Made by a program: the position numbers and the translations under genes
Notes under the pieces: generated by a model
The model's input: the letters and a program-made list of their open reading frames with translations, nothing else
What the model was told of the DNA's origin: nothing
The model's database searches: none
In this document: piece by piece, positions 1 to 7,140 of the stretch
Layout: every line of letters begins with the position of its first letter
Position numbering within the stretch: position 1 is the first letter of the stretch
Assembly (NCBI GenBank): GCA_964514305.1
Contig: CAZEQD010000039.1
Span: 1-18,580 of the forward strand
Direction: 5' to 3'
From: CAZEQD01 sp964514305
GTDB lineage: Bacteria; Acidobacteriota; Aminicenantia; Aminicenantales; Aminicenantaceae
DNA: 18,580 bases

Positions 1-25
1 TTATGCAAAATATTATTTTTTTATT

Positions 26-54
26 AATATAATTAATGTTAGATAATATGTCAA
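26..54 (-). promoter_or_regulatory. Leftward sigma70-like promoter (TTGACA-17-TATATT)
   Basis: On the minus strand a perfect -35 TTGACA (54 to 49) is followed after 17 nt by TATATT (31 to 26), five of six matches to the -10 consensus. Transcription would start near position 19 and run out of the window. It implies a minus-strand gene beyond the left edge, divergent from the M28 peptidase gene. The hexamers and spacing are seen directly; use of the promoter is inferred. Confidence 0.5.
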
Positions 55-112
55 GGCAATGTTTTGTTTTATTACATAATTGTAGCTGTGCTATTAAAAA
101 TTAAGTTTAAAT

Positions 113-141
113 TTGATTTTTTATAGGGATCGGTGTAGAAA
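113..141 (+). promoter_or_regulatory. Candidate promoter of the M28 peptidase gene
   Basis: TTGATT (113-118), a 17-nt spacer and TAGAAA (136-141) lie about 35 nt upstream of the GTG start at 176. Each hexamer matches about four of six consensus positions, so this is only a moderate candidate, chosen as the best-spaced pair in the region. The start itself is well set by AAGGAGG at 163-169, six nt before GTG. Confidence 0.3.
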
Positions 142-175
142 TAATCTTCCATAATTTCATATAAGGAGGTTTTTA

Positions 176-2509
176 GTGAAGAAACATATTTGTATTTTGT
201 TGACTTTATTTTTACTGGCCTTCCCAGCTCTTGCTAAAAACAAGAAAGTAACTTTTGATGCTCAGGCAGCCTTGAGCTACATCAAGGATTTAGCAGCAGA
301 TTCAATGATGGGAAGAAAGAGCGGCCAGCCAGGGGGAGTAATGGCCGAGCAGTATGTGGCTTCTAAGTTTAAGGAATGGGGACTTGAACCGGCTGGTAAT
401 AACAACACTTATTTCCAGAATTTTGCTATTGAACACAATAATGTGGCTGAAGGCGTGGTTTTTGAGGTTATTACCCCTAGAGAGAGAAGAAGCTTTTATT
501 ATGGGGATGACTGGCGGATTCAGCGTTATTCAGGCTCTGGACATTTTTCAGCTGAAGTGGTCTTTGTGGGCTATGGTATTCATGCTCCTGAGAAGGGATA
601 TGATGATTATGCTGGGATTAAGGTTAAAGGTAAATGGGTTCTCTTTTCAACAGGTGTACCTTCTAAGCTGGACGATAAATTAAAAGAGGAAACCAAGATA
701 CAAAATAGAGTTAAAGCGGCTCAGGAGCTGGGTGCAGTGGGAGTTCTTGGCTTTAGACAGGAGACGGGCCGTAGCCGTTATTTCAGACTTCGACTTGAGA
801 AAGAAATCTACAGACCTGACTTTGTCATTCTGTCAGTGGAAAATAGGATTCCTAACTTTATCTTTAAAAACCTCAAAACTGAACTGCGCTATCTTTTTCA
901 AGAGATAAACAAGACCTCAAGCCCTATGTCTTTTGAGACCGGAGTTAAGATTTTTGTTTCGGTTAAAGCCATCTTTGATGAGAAGCGACCGACCAGAAAT
1001 GTCCTGGCCAAAATATCCGGTGTGGATAAAAATTTAAAGGACGAATATGTAATTATTGGGGCCCACATGGATCATTTGGGAATAAATCCGCTGGGAGAGG
1101 TGATGAATGGAGCCAACGATAATGCTTCAGGAACAGCCGTGGTTATGGAAATCGCCCGCATAATGAAACTTAATCACCTAAAGCTCCCCAGGACGGTTAT
1201 TTTCGCCCTCTGGGCTGGAGAAGAGCAAGGTCTGCTGGGGTCAAGATATTATGCTAACCACCCCCTATATCCGATAGAAAAAACCGTTGCCTATATCAAT
1301 ATGGATATGGTTGGTCATGGCAATGGCTTTGTTCCTTTTCGGGGTGTTTATTATGCACCTCACATCTGGGAGATAATAAAAAAGAAACTTCCTCCTGAAA
1401 TACTAGGTTATGTGCACCCAGGCCGAGGTGGACCTGGGGGAACAGACCATACTCCTTTCCTGAGCAAAGGAGTTCCTGGTTATGCTATTATGACTGAAGG
1501 CTATCATTTCAAATACCACCAGAGCCGAGATGACCTTGACCTTATTAAACCAGAACTTCTAAAAAAGACAGGAGATTTTGTGGAAAAAGCGGTAGAAATC
1601 TTGGCTTCTGAACCAGGCAATTTGATTAAGCCCATGAGACAGGAAACATATAATCTTAAATATCAGACGCTGATTAATTTCAATCTTGTCAACTTGAATG
1701 AATTCATAAAAAAACACCAGCAAGTCAAGGAGGCGGATGTTGACCTCCAGCTGGCTTTGGTCTCAGGCAAAGAAGGATTGAGTGGAGACAGACTGCGCTT
1801 AAACATTCTTGACAACCTACTTTCTGCTTCAGAAAAAATTAAAAAGACGTCAGGGCTCACTTTCTATTCTTCGGCTTACAACCTTTCCAGAGACATTCGT
1901 CAGGGAAAAACCATCATTTTAACTGGCCTTAAAGGTATTGATGCCTTTAAAAATGATCCTCGCTGGCTACAGATTCTGGCCAAACAAGGAGTTTTCTTTG
2001 TCATAGTAGATAATCCAACTCTTCTTTTTAGCCAAAAACAACTCACTGTCGAAGGCCAAAAGATTGTTAAGACTGCTAATAACTGCGGCTTGCTCCTTGC
2101 TTTCAGAGGTCTTAATTCCAGTCAAGCTAAATCGCTTCTAGAAACATCATCTAAACCTGTAATTATTATGACAAACAACCTTCCAGATAATGGAGTAATG
2201 GAGTTGATCAAGCAGAAAAAAGCGGCTTTAGGCCTATTATTAAGCAAAGAAGATGATCCTCTTGGCTATTTTAAAAAGCTTGACGAGGCTAAAAACTTAA
2301 TTGGAAGTGAGCATTTAATGATCGTTAACCAGCAGAGTTTTTGGGACAAAGCAGGAATCGAACAGATGTTGGGATTAATAACGGAAATTCTAAAAGCTAA
2401 ATATGAAAGATCTGATATGGCCAATATTTTTTCTGGCTCTTTCCTTAGAGTATTGAGAAGCGCTAAAGGAGAGGAAGGCTCAGGCATCTATCCTTATATT
2501 CCTTTTTAA
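176..2509 (+). CDS. Exported M28-family zinc aminopeptidase with PA domain and degenerate M19-like C-terminal domain
   Basis: Probable periplasmic or secreted metallopeptidase that releases amino acids or small peptides. The GTG start follows AAGGAGG by 6 nt. A signal peptide spans residues 1-20, with likely cleavage after ALA. A PA-type insert lies at about 120-260 (VGYGIHAP...GYDDY). The M28 dizinc core is intact: H297 (AHMDH), D315 (GANDNASG), E349/E350 (AGEEQG), D377 (NMDMVG) and H448 (YHQSRDD). The protein is far longer (777 aa) than a typical PA-M28 enzyme (about 500-550 aa). Residues about 490-762 resemble a membrane dipeptidase (M19) barrel, ending in GSFLRV (754-759), but the expected metal ligands are replaced (FNL 502-504, AFRG 642-645, TNN 666-668). 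It lies 151 nt before pgsB on the same strand, so a role in polyglutamate turnover is possible but inferred. The M28 assignment is firm; the substrate is unknown. Confidence 0.93.
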   Translation: MKKHICILLTLFLLAFPALAKNKKVTFDAQAALSYIKDLAADSMMGRKSGQPGGVMAEQYVASKFKEWGLEPAGNNNTYFQNFAIEHNNVAEGVVFEVITPRERRSFYYGDDWRIQRYSGSGHFSAEVVFVGYGIHAPEKGYDDYAGIKVKGKWVLFSTGVPSKLDDKLKEETKIQNRVKAAQELGAVGVLGFRQETGRSRYFRLRLEKEIYRPDFVILSVENRIPNFIFKNLKTELRYLFQEINKTSSPMSFETGVKIFVSVKAIFDEKRPTRNVLAKISGVDKNLKDEYVIIGAHMDHLGINPLGEVMNGANDNASGTAVVMEIARIMKLNHLKLPRTVIFALWAGEEQGLLGSRYYANHPLYPIEKTVAYINMDMVGHGNGFVPFRGVYYAPHIWEIIKKKLPPEILGYVHPGRGGPGGTDHTPFLSKGVPGYAIMTEGYHFKYHQSRDDLDLIKPELLKKTGDFVEKAVEILASEPGNLIKPMRQETYNLKYQTLINFNLVNLNEFIKKHQQVKEADVDLQLALVSGKEGLSGDRLRLNILDNLLSASEKIKKTSGLTFYSSAYNLSRDIRQGKTIILTGLKGIDAFKNDPRWLQILAKQGVFFVIVDNPTLLFSQKQLTVEGQKIVKTANNCGLLLAFRGLNSSQAKSLLETSSKPVIIMTNNLPDNGVMELIKQKKAALGLLLSKEDDPLGYFKKLDEAKNLIGSEHLMIVNQQSFWDKAGIEQMLGLITEILKAKYERSDMANIFSGSFLRVLRSAKGEEGSGIYPYIPF

Positions 2510-2647
2510 CTAAGAAAGCTAAGAGACTTGACAGGCTGAAGAAGAGATAGGCGAAAGAGGAATTTTTGCTTAGATTCAAATTTAAGAAGAAAATAAACTA
2601 AAATATTTGCCTCATACTTATTTTGTTTAATAAATTTTAAACAAGAA

Positions 2648-2653
2648 AAGGAG
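2648..2653 (+). promoter_or_regulatory. Shine-Dalgarno AAGGAG deciding an AUU start for pgsB
   Basis: AAGGAG sits 7 nt before an in-frame ATT at 2661. The first conventional in-frame start is TTG at 2694, where no comparable purine-rich site is present. No ATG or GTG lies between the upstream in-frame stop TAA (2631-2633) and 2694. The site therefore points to AUU initiation. Confidence 0.55.
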
Positions 2654-2660
2654 AAAGGCT

Positions 2661-3860
2661 ATTAAAGAGCTTATTCTGGTCAGCACTCTTCTTTTGCTTT
2701 TTTTTCTCTATCTTTTAAGTGAAATTGTCAGAGTCAACCGATACCGGCGTCACCTTCCTCTGAGAATCGCAGTTACTGGGACAAGAGGAAAGTCAAGCGT
2801 GGTCAGGCTTCTGGCTGCCTGCTTGAAAGAGGCCGGCTTTAGGGTGCTGGCTAAAACTACTGGCTCTAAAGCAGTCATTATTTATCCTGATGGTCAGCAG
2901 CGAGAAATAAAGCGGCTGGGTCCGGCCACTATTCTTGAACAGAAGGGACTTTTAAAGATTGGAGCTGAGCTTAGAGTTAATTCTCTTGTGTGTGAATTAA
3001 TGAGCATTCAGCCAGAATCAGCCTGGATTGAATCAGTCAGGATTTTAAAACCCCACATTCTGATTATAACCAATGTCCGCCTTGATCATTTAGCCCAAAT
3101 GGGCTCAAGCCTGAAGGAAATTGCCACCAGTTTAGCTTCTTCAATTCCAGAAAATAGTACAGTTTTTATACCCCAGGCGGAGTTTTTTTCTGCTTTTCAA
3201 AAAAAGACCGACAAGGGAAAAACTAAAATTATTCAGGTTACAGAAGAAGATCGGCTGCAAGAAATTCCCTCAGATTTGAAGCTTCATTATTTAGAATTTA
3301 GAGAAAATATCAGGTTGGCTCTGGCAGTGGCTGAATATTTGGGGATTAAAAAAGAAATAAGCTGGCAGGGAATAGCCAAAGTTGAACCTGATTATGGCTC
3401 TCTAAAGATCTGGAAGATGAAGCTAACCTTTCCTGGAAGAGGGCTATATTTAGCAAGTGCATTTGCCGCTAATGACCCTCAATCAAGCCGTCAAGTTGTG
3501 ACGGAGCTTTTAAGAAAGAAAGAGTTAGCGGGCAAAAAAATTATTGGGCTTCTTAATTTCCGTCGAGATAGAGGCGATAGAACTCTTCAATGGTTAAAGG
3601 CTTTAAAGGAGAACACTTTTCCAGAGATTGATGAATTTTATCTGGCTGGAGGGCATAGTCAAGCTTTTATGAGGAGAGTAAATAGGGAGATTAAATCAAA
3701 AGTAAAGATGGTGAATAAAGAAGAGCCCGAGGCGATTATAAAGCAAATTGGCGCCGATCAGAGAGAGGATATATTATTGATAGGTATGGCCAATATGGGA
3801 GGCTTGGGCCAAGAGATGGTCAATTACTGGCAAAGGATGGCTGAGGCCTATGATTTATGA
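2661..3860 (+). CDS. pgsB: Poly-gamma-glutamate synthase ligase subunit PgsB/CapB (Mur-ligase family)
   Basis: ATP-dependent amide ligase that extends poly-gamma-glutamate at the inner membrane, working with PgsC. Counted from the TTG at 2694, the P-loop VTGTRGKSS lies at residues 27-35. It is followed by the family's KTTGSKA segment, the CELMSIQP segment and NVRLDH...MG. Length is 388 aa from TTG or 399 aa from ATT, against about 393 in Bacillus. I prefer ATT 2661: it has an ideal Shine-Dalgarno and restores the full N-terminal membrane helix (ELILVSTLLLLFFLYLL), which the TTG start cuts in half. No strong promoter is evident in the gap after the M28 gene; TTGACA at 2528-2533 lacks a matching -10. 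The gene overlaps pgsC by 11 nt. Family assignment is very secure; the start codon is the open point. Confidence 0.93.
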   Translation: MKELILVSTLLLLFFLYLLSEIVRVNRYRRHLPLRIAVTGTRGKSSVVRLLAACLKEAGFRVLAKTTGSKAVIIYPDGQQREIKRLGPATILEQKGLLKIGAELRVNSLVCELMSIQPESAWIESVRILKPHILIITNVRLDHLAQMGSSLKEIATSLASSIPENSTVFIPQAEFFSAFQKKTDKGKTKIIQVTEEDRLQEIPSDLKLHYLEFRENIRLALAVAEYLGIKKEISWQGIAKVEPDYGSLKIWKMKLTFPGRGLYLASAFAANDPQSSRQVVTELLRKKELAGKKIIGLLNFRRDRGDRTLQWLKALKENTFPEIDEFYLAGGHSQAFMRRVNREIKSKVKMVNKEEPEAIIKQIGADQREDILLIGMANMGGLGQEMVNYWQRMAEAYDL

Positions 3861-4287
3861 GACCCTTTTTATTGGACTGGTGGTGGCTGTTTTCTATGTA
3901 GAATTAATGGATATCTACCCAGGGGGAATAATTGTTCCGGCTTATATTGCATTTTATCTTGATCAGCCTCTAAGAGTCCTGATTACTCTTATTATTTCTT
4001 TTTTAAGCCTTCTCACTTACAAATTTATCAGTCGGTTTTTTATCCTTTTTGGCAAGAGAAGATTTGTTATTTTTGTTCTTTTGGGGGCTGTTTGGGCTCA
4101 GCTCTGGTTTTTAGTCCTGCCCTATATATTCAGCCAATCGTTAGGGCTGAAGGCAATCGGCTGGTTAATCCCAGGTCTTCTAGCCAATAATTTAGAAAAA
4201 CAGAAAGCAGTGCCTACCCTGGCTTCTTTGTTCACCGTAGCTGTTATTACCTATTTTCTGGTGAGGCTGGTAGCTCTGATACATTGA
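3850..4287 (+). CDS. pgsC: Poly-gamma-glutamate biosynthesis membrane protein PgsC/CapC
   Basis: Small integral membrane partner of PgsB, 145 aa against about 149 in Bacillus. It is almost wholly hydrophobic, with about five membrane segments. It shows two family signatures: GGIIVPAY near residues 25-32 and WLIPGLLANNLEKQ near 105-118. The segment FILFGKRRF also matches the family's YGRRKF loop. The ATG start lies inside the end of pgsB (11-nt overlap), and the stop TGA overlaps the TTG start of the next gene, a pattern of tight translational coupling. In known systems PgsB and PgsC form the core synthase complex, and the gene order here agrees. Confidence 0.93.
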   Translation: MIYETLFIGLVVAVFYVELMDIYPGGIIVPAYIAFYLDQPLRVLITLIISFLSLLTYKFISRFFILFGKRRFVIFVLLGAVWAQLWFLVLPYIFSQSLGLKAIGWLIPGLLANNLEKQKAVPTLASLFTVAVITYFLVRLVALIH

Positions 4288-5420
4288 TAAAGAAATTAGA
4301 TTTTATGAAACTAAACTTGCTCAAGGAAAGAAAAAAGTCAGATTCAACCCAGAGCAAAAAGAAACATTTCAAACTGATAGCTCTTCTTTTTTTCTTGAGC
4401 GCTCTTTTTTTTGTAGGGGCTCAATTAATCCCTCTTCAGACTGGCCGTCCTCTGCTTAAGCAGATGATCACTTCCTCAAGAATTATGGCCAGAGCAATAG
4501 CTGCTATTAGAAACTGCCAGCGCAGCCAGGGTCTCCGGCTTAACAAAGAACAAGATCCTAATCTAACTGGACTTATTGGCCAGAGAATGTCCTCCATCAC
4601 TACTTCTTTAGGTAGCCTGGAGGCCAAGAGAACAACCACCAACCCCAATTTTGCCGCTTTAATGGTTTTCCTGTTAAAAAAGGCAGGTGTTATGAAGGGG
4701 GATACTATAGCTGTCGGGGCCTCAAGTTCTTTTCCGGCTCTGATTGTGGCTGTTCTCTCAGCTGCCAAGACCATGGAGCTCCATCCACTTCTTATTTCTT
4801 CCTTGGGCGCTTCCCAGTGGGGAGCCAATTGCCCTCATTTTCACTGGCTGAAGATAGAAGACTGCCTCCTCAGTCAAGGTATATTCCAGGTCAAACCAAT
4901 CGCTGTTTCTTTGGGAGGAGAGGGAGATTGTGGCCAAGATATGGACCCAGCAGGACGTCTATTTCTTCTTAAAGAGATTAAAAAAAGAGGATATTTTTTT
5001 CTGTCTGAGCCTGATTTAAGAAAAAATGTAAGTTTAAGGATGGCTCTTTATAAAAGAGAAGCTGGCCAGAGTAAAATTAAAGCTTTTATCAATATTGGAG
5101 GAAGCTGGGCCAATCTGGGACTTGACCCCAGTGTCTTAAAACTTAAGCCAGGCTTGATTAGAGAAGTCAGCCTCCCCCCCACAAAGAAAAGAGGAGTAGT
5201 TTTTGAAATGGTTGCTGCCAGGATCCCTGTTATTCATCTTCTTTTTATTAAAGGACTTAGCCAGCGCTACGGACTTCCTTGGGATCCAGTGCCTTTGCCT
5301 AGTCCAGGAGAGGGAAGAATCTATCAGATGGTTAAAGAAAGACAGCCTGTTTTTCTTTGGCTGGCTTGTTTATATCTGATTTCTATCCTAGTTGTCTTCA
5401 GTTTTAAAAAATATATTTAG
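4284..5420 (+). CDS. pgsW: Poly-gamma-glutamate system protein (PgsW-like)
   Basis: This is probably the third component that accompanies PgsB and PgsC in several Gram-negative and thermophilic lineages (TIGR04332-type, from memory). It is 378 aa with one N-terminal membrane segment at about residues 30-50, a large soluble domain and a C-terminal helix near 355-373. Recognisable segments are VGASSSFPAL, LGASQWGANCPHFHW, SLGGEGDCGQDMDP and FINIGGSWANLG. The soluble part is probably extracytoplasmic. Its biochemical role is not known to me. The start is taken as TTG 4284, which overlaps the pgsC stop; ATG 4305 is an in-frame alternative, and neither has a strong Shine-Dalgarno. No pgsA/capA gene follows; the next gene is convergent. 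Confidence 0.75.
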   Translation: MIKKLDFMKLNLLKERKKSDSTQSKKKHFKLIALLFFLSALFFVGAQLIPLQTGRPLLKQMITSSRIMARAIAAIRNCQRSQGLRLNKEQDPNLTGLIGQRMSSITTSLGSLEAKRTTTNPNFAALMVFLLKKAGVMKGDTIAVGASSSFPALIVAVLSAAKTMELHPLLISSLGASQWGANCPHFHWLKIEDCLLSQGIFQVKPIAVSLGGEGDCGQDMDPAGRLFLLKEIKKRGYFFLSEPDLRKNVSLRMALYKREAGQSKIKAFINIGGSWANLGLDPSVLKLKPGLIREVSLPPTKKRGVVFEMVAARIPVIHLLFIKGLSQRYGLPWDPVPLPSPGEGRIYQMVKERQPVFLWLACLYLISILVVFSFKKYI

Positions 5421-5470
5421 CTCATCTTTACTGTTTACTCTTTGCTTTTTACTAAAAAAGGTCTGAAATT

Positions 5471-6064
5471 CTAATATTTTTGCCTAATTGTTAGTGAAGC
5501 CAGGCAATGGTAAGTTTGGTAAGTTTTTTTACTTTTGCACTGTGTTCTTTCAATGATTAGGATGCCTTCAGGATAGTTATCCCAGCGGTAATGATTGATA
5601 TCGAATCTTGAACCAGTAATTGAAGCCAGTTCTGACACTCCTGAAGTTACCGGGGGCAAGCCTAACTCCTTGAGGATTTTGTTTAAGTGAGATATGTCCT
5701 TCAAATTAAGATACTTACCTTTTTTATCAAAAGATAATATAAGCTTAGGCCTTGGCTCTTGAAATACATAACGGATATAATTTTCGTGGATCAAAGAGCC
5801 TTTTTCGACTCGATATTTATGCTGAATTTCTTTTTCTGGGAATAAATGATTTTTTATTTGATAATAATTCCAGTTGCCTATTTCACTTTTTTGAAAAAAA
5901 ATAAAAGCCAGAAGGACGAAGATAAAAATCATAGAAGCCCGGAATAAGTATCTTATTTCCTTTTTTAGAAAGATTTTAAGAGCCCAGAGAAAAGAAAGAA
6001 CAAGAAGAGCCATGCTGATAATCCGAAAAGTAATGAAGTTAACAATAGAGTGAAGTAAAGACAT
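5471..6064 (-). CDS. Hypothetical membrane-anchored protein
   Basis: I do not recognise this 197-aa protein. It starts with two hydrophobic helices (about residues 8-30 and 39-57) joined by a short lysine-rich loop, followed by a basic, tyrosine-rich domain of about 135 residues, presumably outside the cytoplasm. That domain has two late cysteines (ERTQC and TYHC) that could form a disulfide. There is no cleavable signal peptide. The ATG at 6064 lacks a Shine-Dalgarno, and so does the internal ATG at codon 18. It converges on pgsW, with 50 nt between the stops, so it is not part of that operon. Codon use and length support a real gene. Confidence 0.7.
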   Translation of the reverse strand: MSLLHSIVNFITFRIISMALLVLSFLWALKIFLKKEIRYLFRASMIFIFVLLAFIFFQKSEIGNWNYYQIKNHLFPEKEIQHKYRVEKGSLIHENYIRYVFQEPRPKLILSFDKKGKYLNLKDISHLNKILKELGLPPVTSGVSELASITGSRFDINHYRWDNYPEGILIIERTQCKSKKTYQTYHCLASLTIRQKY

Positions 6065-6090
6065 TATTTATATCAGGAGAAATAAATTTA

Positions 6091-6173
6091 AAGGGAAATG
6101 ACTTTTCAAGGCCAGGGCTGGCTGTTCGAGTCTAGGGAATGTTAAGAAATTGGACATTATTGCCATTTCCCTT
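6091..6173. repeat. Inverted repeat AAGGGAAATG / CATTTCCCTT upstream of the hypothetical membrane gene
   Basis: AAGGGAAATG at 6091-6100 is the exact reverse complement of CATTTCCCTT at 6164-6173, with 63 nt between the arms. A partial copy, AGGGAATG, lies between them (about 6134-6141). The pair sits in the upstream region of the leftward gene that starts at 6064. It could be a pair of operator half-sites, or it could fold into a long-range stem in the leader. Confidence 0.45.
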
Positions 6174-6213
6174 AGTATTTTATCAATAAATTAAAAATGA
6201 GTAAAGAAAAGTA

Positions 6214-6229
6214 AATGATTTCAATCATT
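6214..6229. promoter_or_regulatory. Dyad-symmetric CRP/FNR-like site
   Basis: AATGATT and AATCATT are perfect reverse complements separated by 2 nt. The core reads TGA-N6-TCA, the layout of CRP/FNR-family sites, and each half matches four of five positions of the FNR half-site TTGAT. It lies about 150 nt upstream of the leftward gene at 6064. Protein binding is inferred only from the symmetry. Confidence 0.3.
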
Positions 6230-6253
6230 GCTAGTTATTTCTATTTTATGTAG

Positions 6254-6275
6254 GGCCCGCTGGCCTCAGCGGGCC
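6254..6275 (-). terminator. GC-rich stem-loop after the DUF72 gene
   Basis: GGCCCGCTG (6254-6262) and CAGCGGGCC (6267-6275) form a perfect 9-bp, eight-GC stem with a 4-nt loop. It begins 31 nt past the stop of the DUF72 gene. A transcription terminator or 3' end-stabilising hairpin is likely, but no U-tract follows on either strand, so a classic intrinsic terminator is not fully supported. Confidence 0.5.
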
Positions 6276-6306
6276 GTTATTAAATCATCTAAAAATAAAA
6301 TTCATT

Positions 6307-7023
6307 TTAACAGCCCAAGAGCCGCTTTAAAATTTGGCAGTTTTGGACAGCGTAGGCCCGATAATCATTGTTAAAATAAACATAGGTTTCTTCTGCCCCG
6401 CTATTTTTTATGGATTCAGCCCACCCAGCCAGCTCTTCTTCTGAATAGCTGTATTTATAGCCTCCGGTCAGACCGTGAAAGCGGAAATAGCAGTTATCAG
6501 CCGTCTTAACCACCGTTTTCGGTACTTTAGTCGAAGAAACAGTACAGAAAATGACATTGAAGGCCTTTAGTAAGCTGAAGACTTCATCTTTGTACCAGCT
6601 TTCATGGCGAAATTCGATAACATTTTTATACCTCGGAGAAAGGATTTTAAGGAATTCTTCCAGTAAATTCAGATCAAAAGTGAGGGAAGGGGGAAGCTGG
6701 AAAAGGATACAGCCCAGCTTGGGCCCTAAAGAATCGGCCAGAATATAAAAATACCTAACTTCAGCCTTAACATTTTTTATTCTTTTGAGATGGGTAATCT
6801 GGCGGTTAGCTTTTAGGGTGAATTTGAATTCCTCAGGCACTTTCTCTAGCCAGCCTCTCAAAGTTTCTGGCTTAGGGTAGCGGTAAAAGGTCATATTTAT
6901 CTCAACGGTATTGAAATGCCGGGCGTAAAAGGCAAGCCACTCTCTTTGAGGGAGGCCCTCGGGATAGAACCTCTGCCTCCAGCCTCCATAACTCCAGCCT
7001 GAGGTACCCAGATGATAAATCAT
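6307..7023 (-). CDS. DUF72 family protein (YecE-like)
   Basis: Soluble TIM-barrel-like protein of the DUF72 family, 238 aa, a normal family length. It opens with the hallmark IYHLGTSGWSYGGW and continues with FNTVEINMTFYRYP, FKFTLKANRQITH, ILFQLPPSL, VIEFRHESWY and YFRFHG, all typical family segments in the usual order. It ends with VYFNNDYRAYAVQNC. The biochemical function of the family is not settled; nuclease or iron-sulfur-linked roles have been suggested without agreement. The ATG start agrees with homologue length but has no Shine-Dalgarno. It lies 117 nt downstream of the BNR gene on the same strand and is followed by a GC-rich hairpin. Confidence 0.92.
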   Translation of the reverse strand: MIYHLGTSGWSYGGWRQRFYPEGLPQREWLAFYARHFNTVEINMTFYRYPKPETLRGWLEKVPEEFKFTLKANRQITHLKRIKNVKAEVRYFYILADSLGPKLGCILFQLPPSLTFDLNLLEEFLKILSPRYKNVIEFRHESWYKDEVFSLLKAFNVIFCTVSSTKVPKTVVKTADNCYFRFHGLTGGYKYSYSEEELAGWAESIKNSGAEETYVYFNNDYRAYAVQNCQILKRLLGC

Positions 7024-7035
7024 TACTTTTTATTC

Positions 7036-7046
7036 AATTTACCATA
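7036..7046 (-). promoter_or_regulatory. Shared upstream motif TATGGTAAATT (copy 1)
   Basis: Reading toward the DUF72 gene, TATGGTAAATT lies 12 nt upstream of the ATG at 7023. The identical 11-mer occurs upstream of the LarA homologue (14850-14860). It could be a -10-like element or regulator site common to the two minus-strand genes that lack a Shine-Dalgarno. Chance identity in AT-rich DNA is possible. Confidence 0.25.
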
Positions 7047-7140
7047 AAAAGAGCTGCTTTGTTTATCGTTTTATTATTTCCGCCAAGATTTTTAATCGAG
7101 ATTAGGACATAATTAAGAATAATCTTTTAATATTTATTAC

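Noticed and set aside
2528..2533. TTGACA as the -35 of a separate pgsB promoter
   Set aside because: No -10-like hexamer occurs at 15-19 nt spacing, so a dedicated promoter is not supported here.
5445..5460. CTTTTT/AAAAAG as a bidirectional terminator between pgsW and the hypothetical gene
   Set aside because: The stem is six base pairs, five of them A-T, with no U-tract of useful length afterwards.
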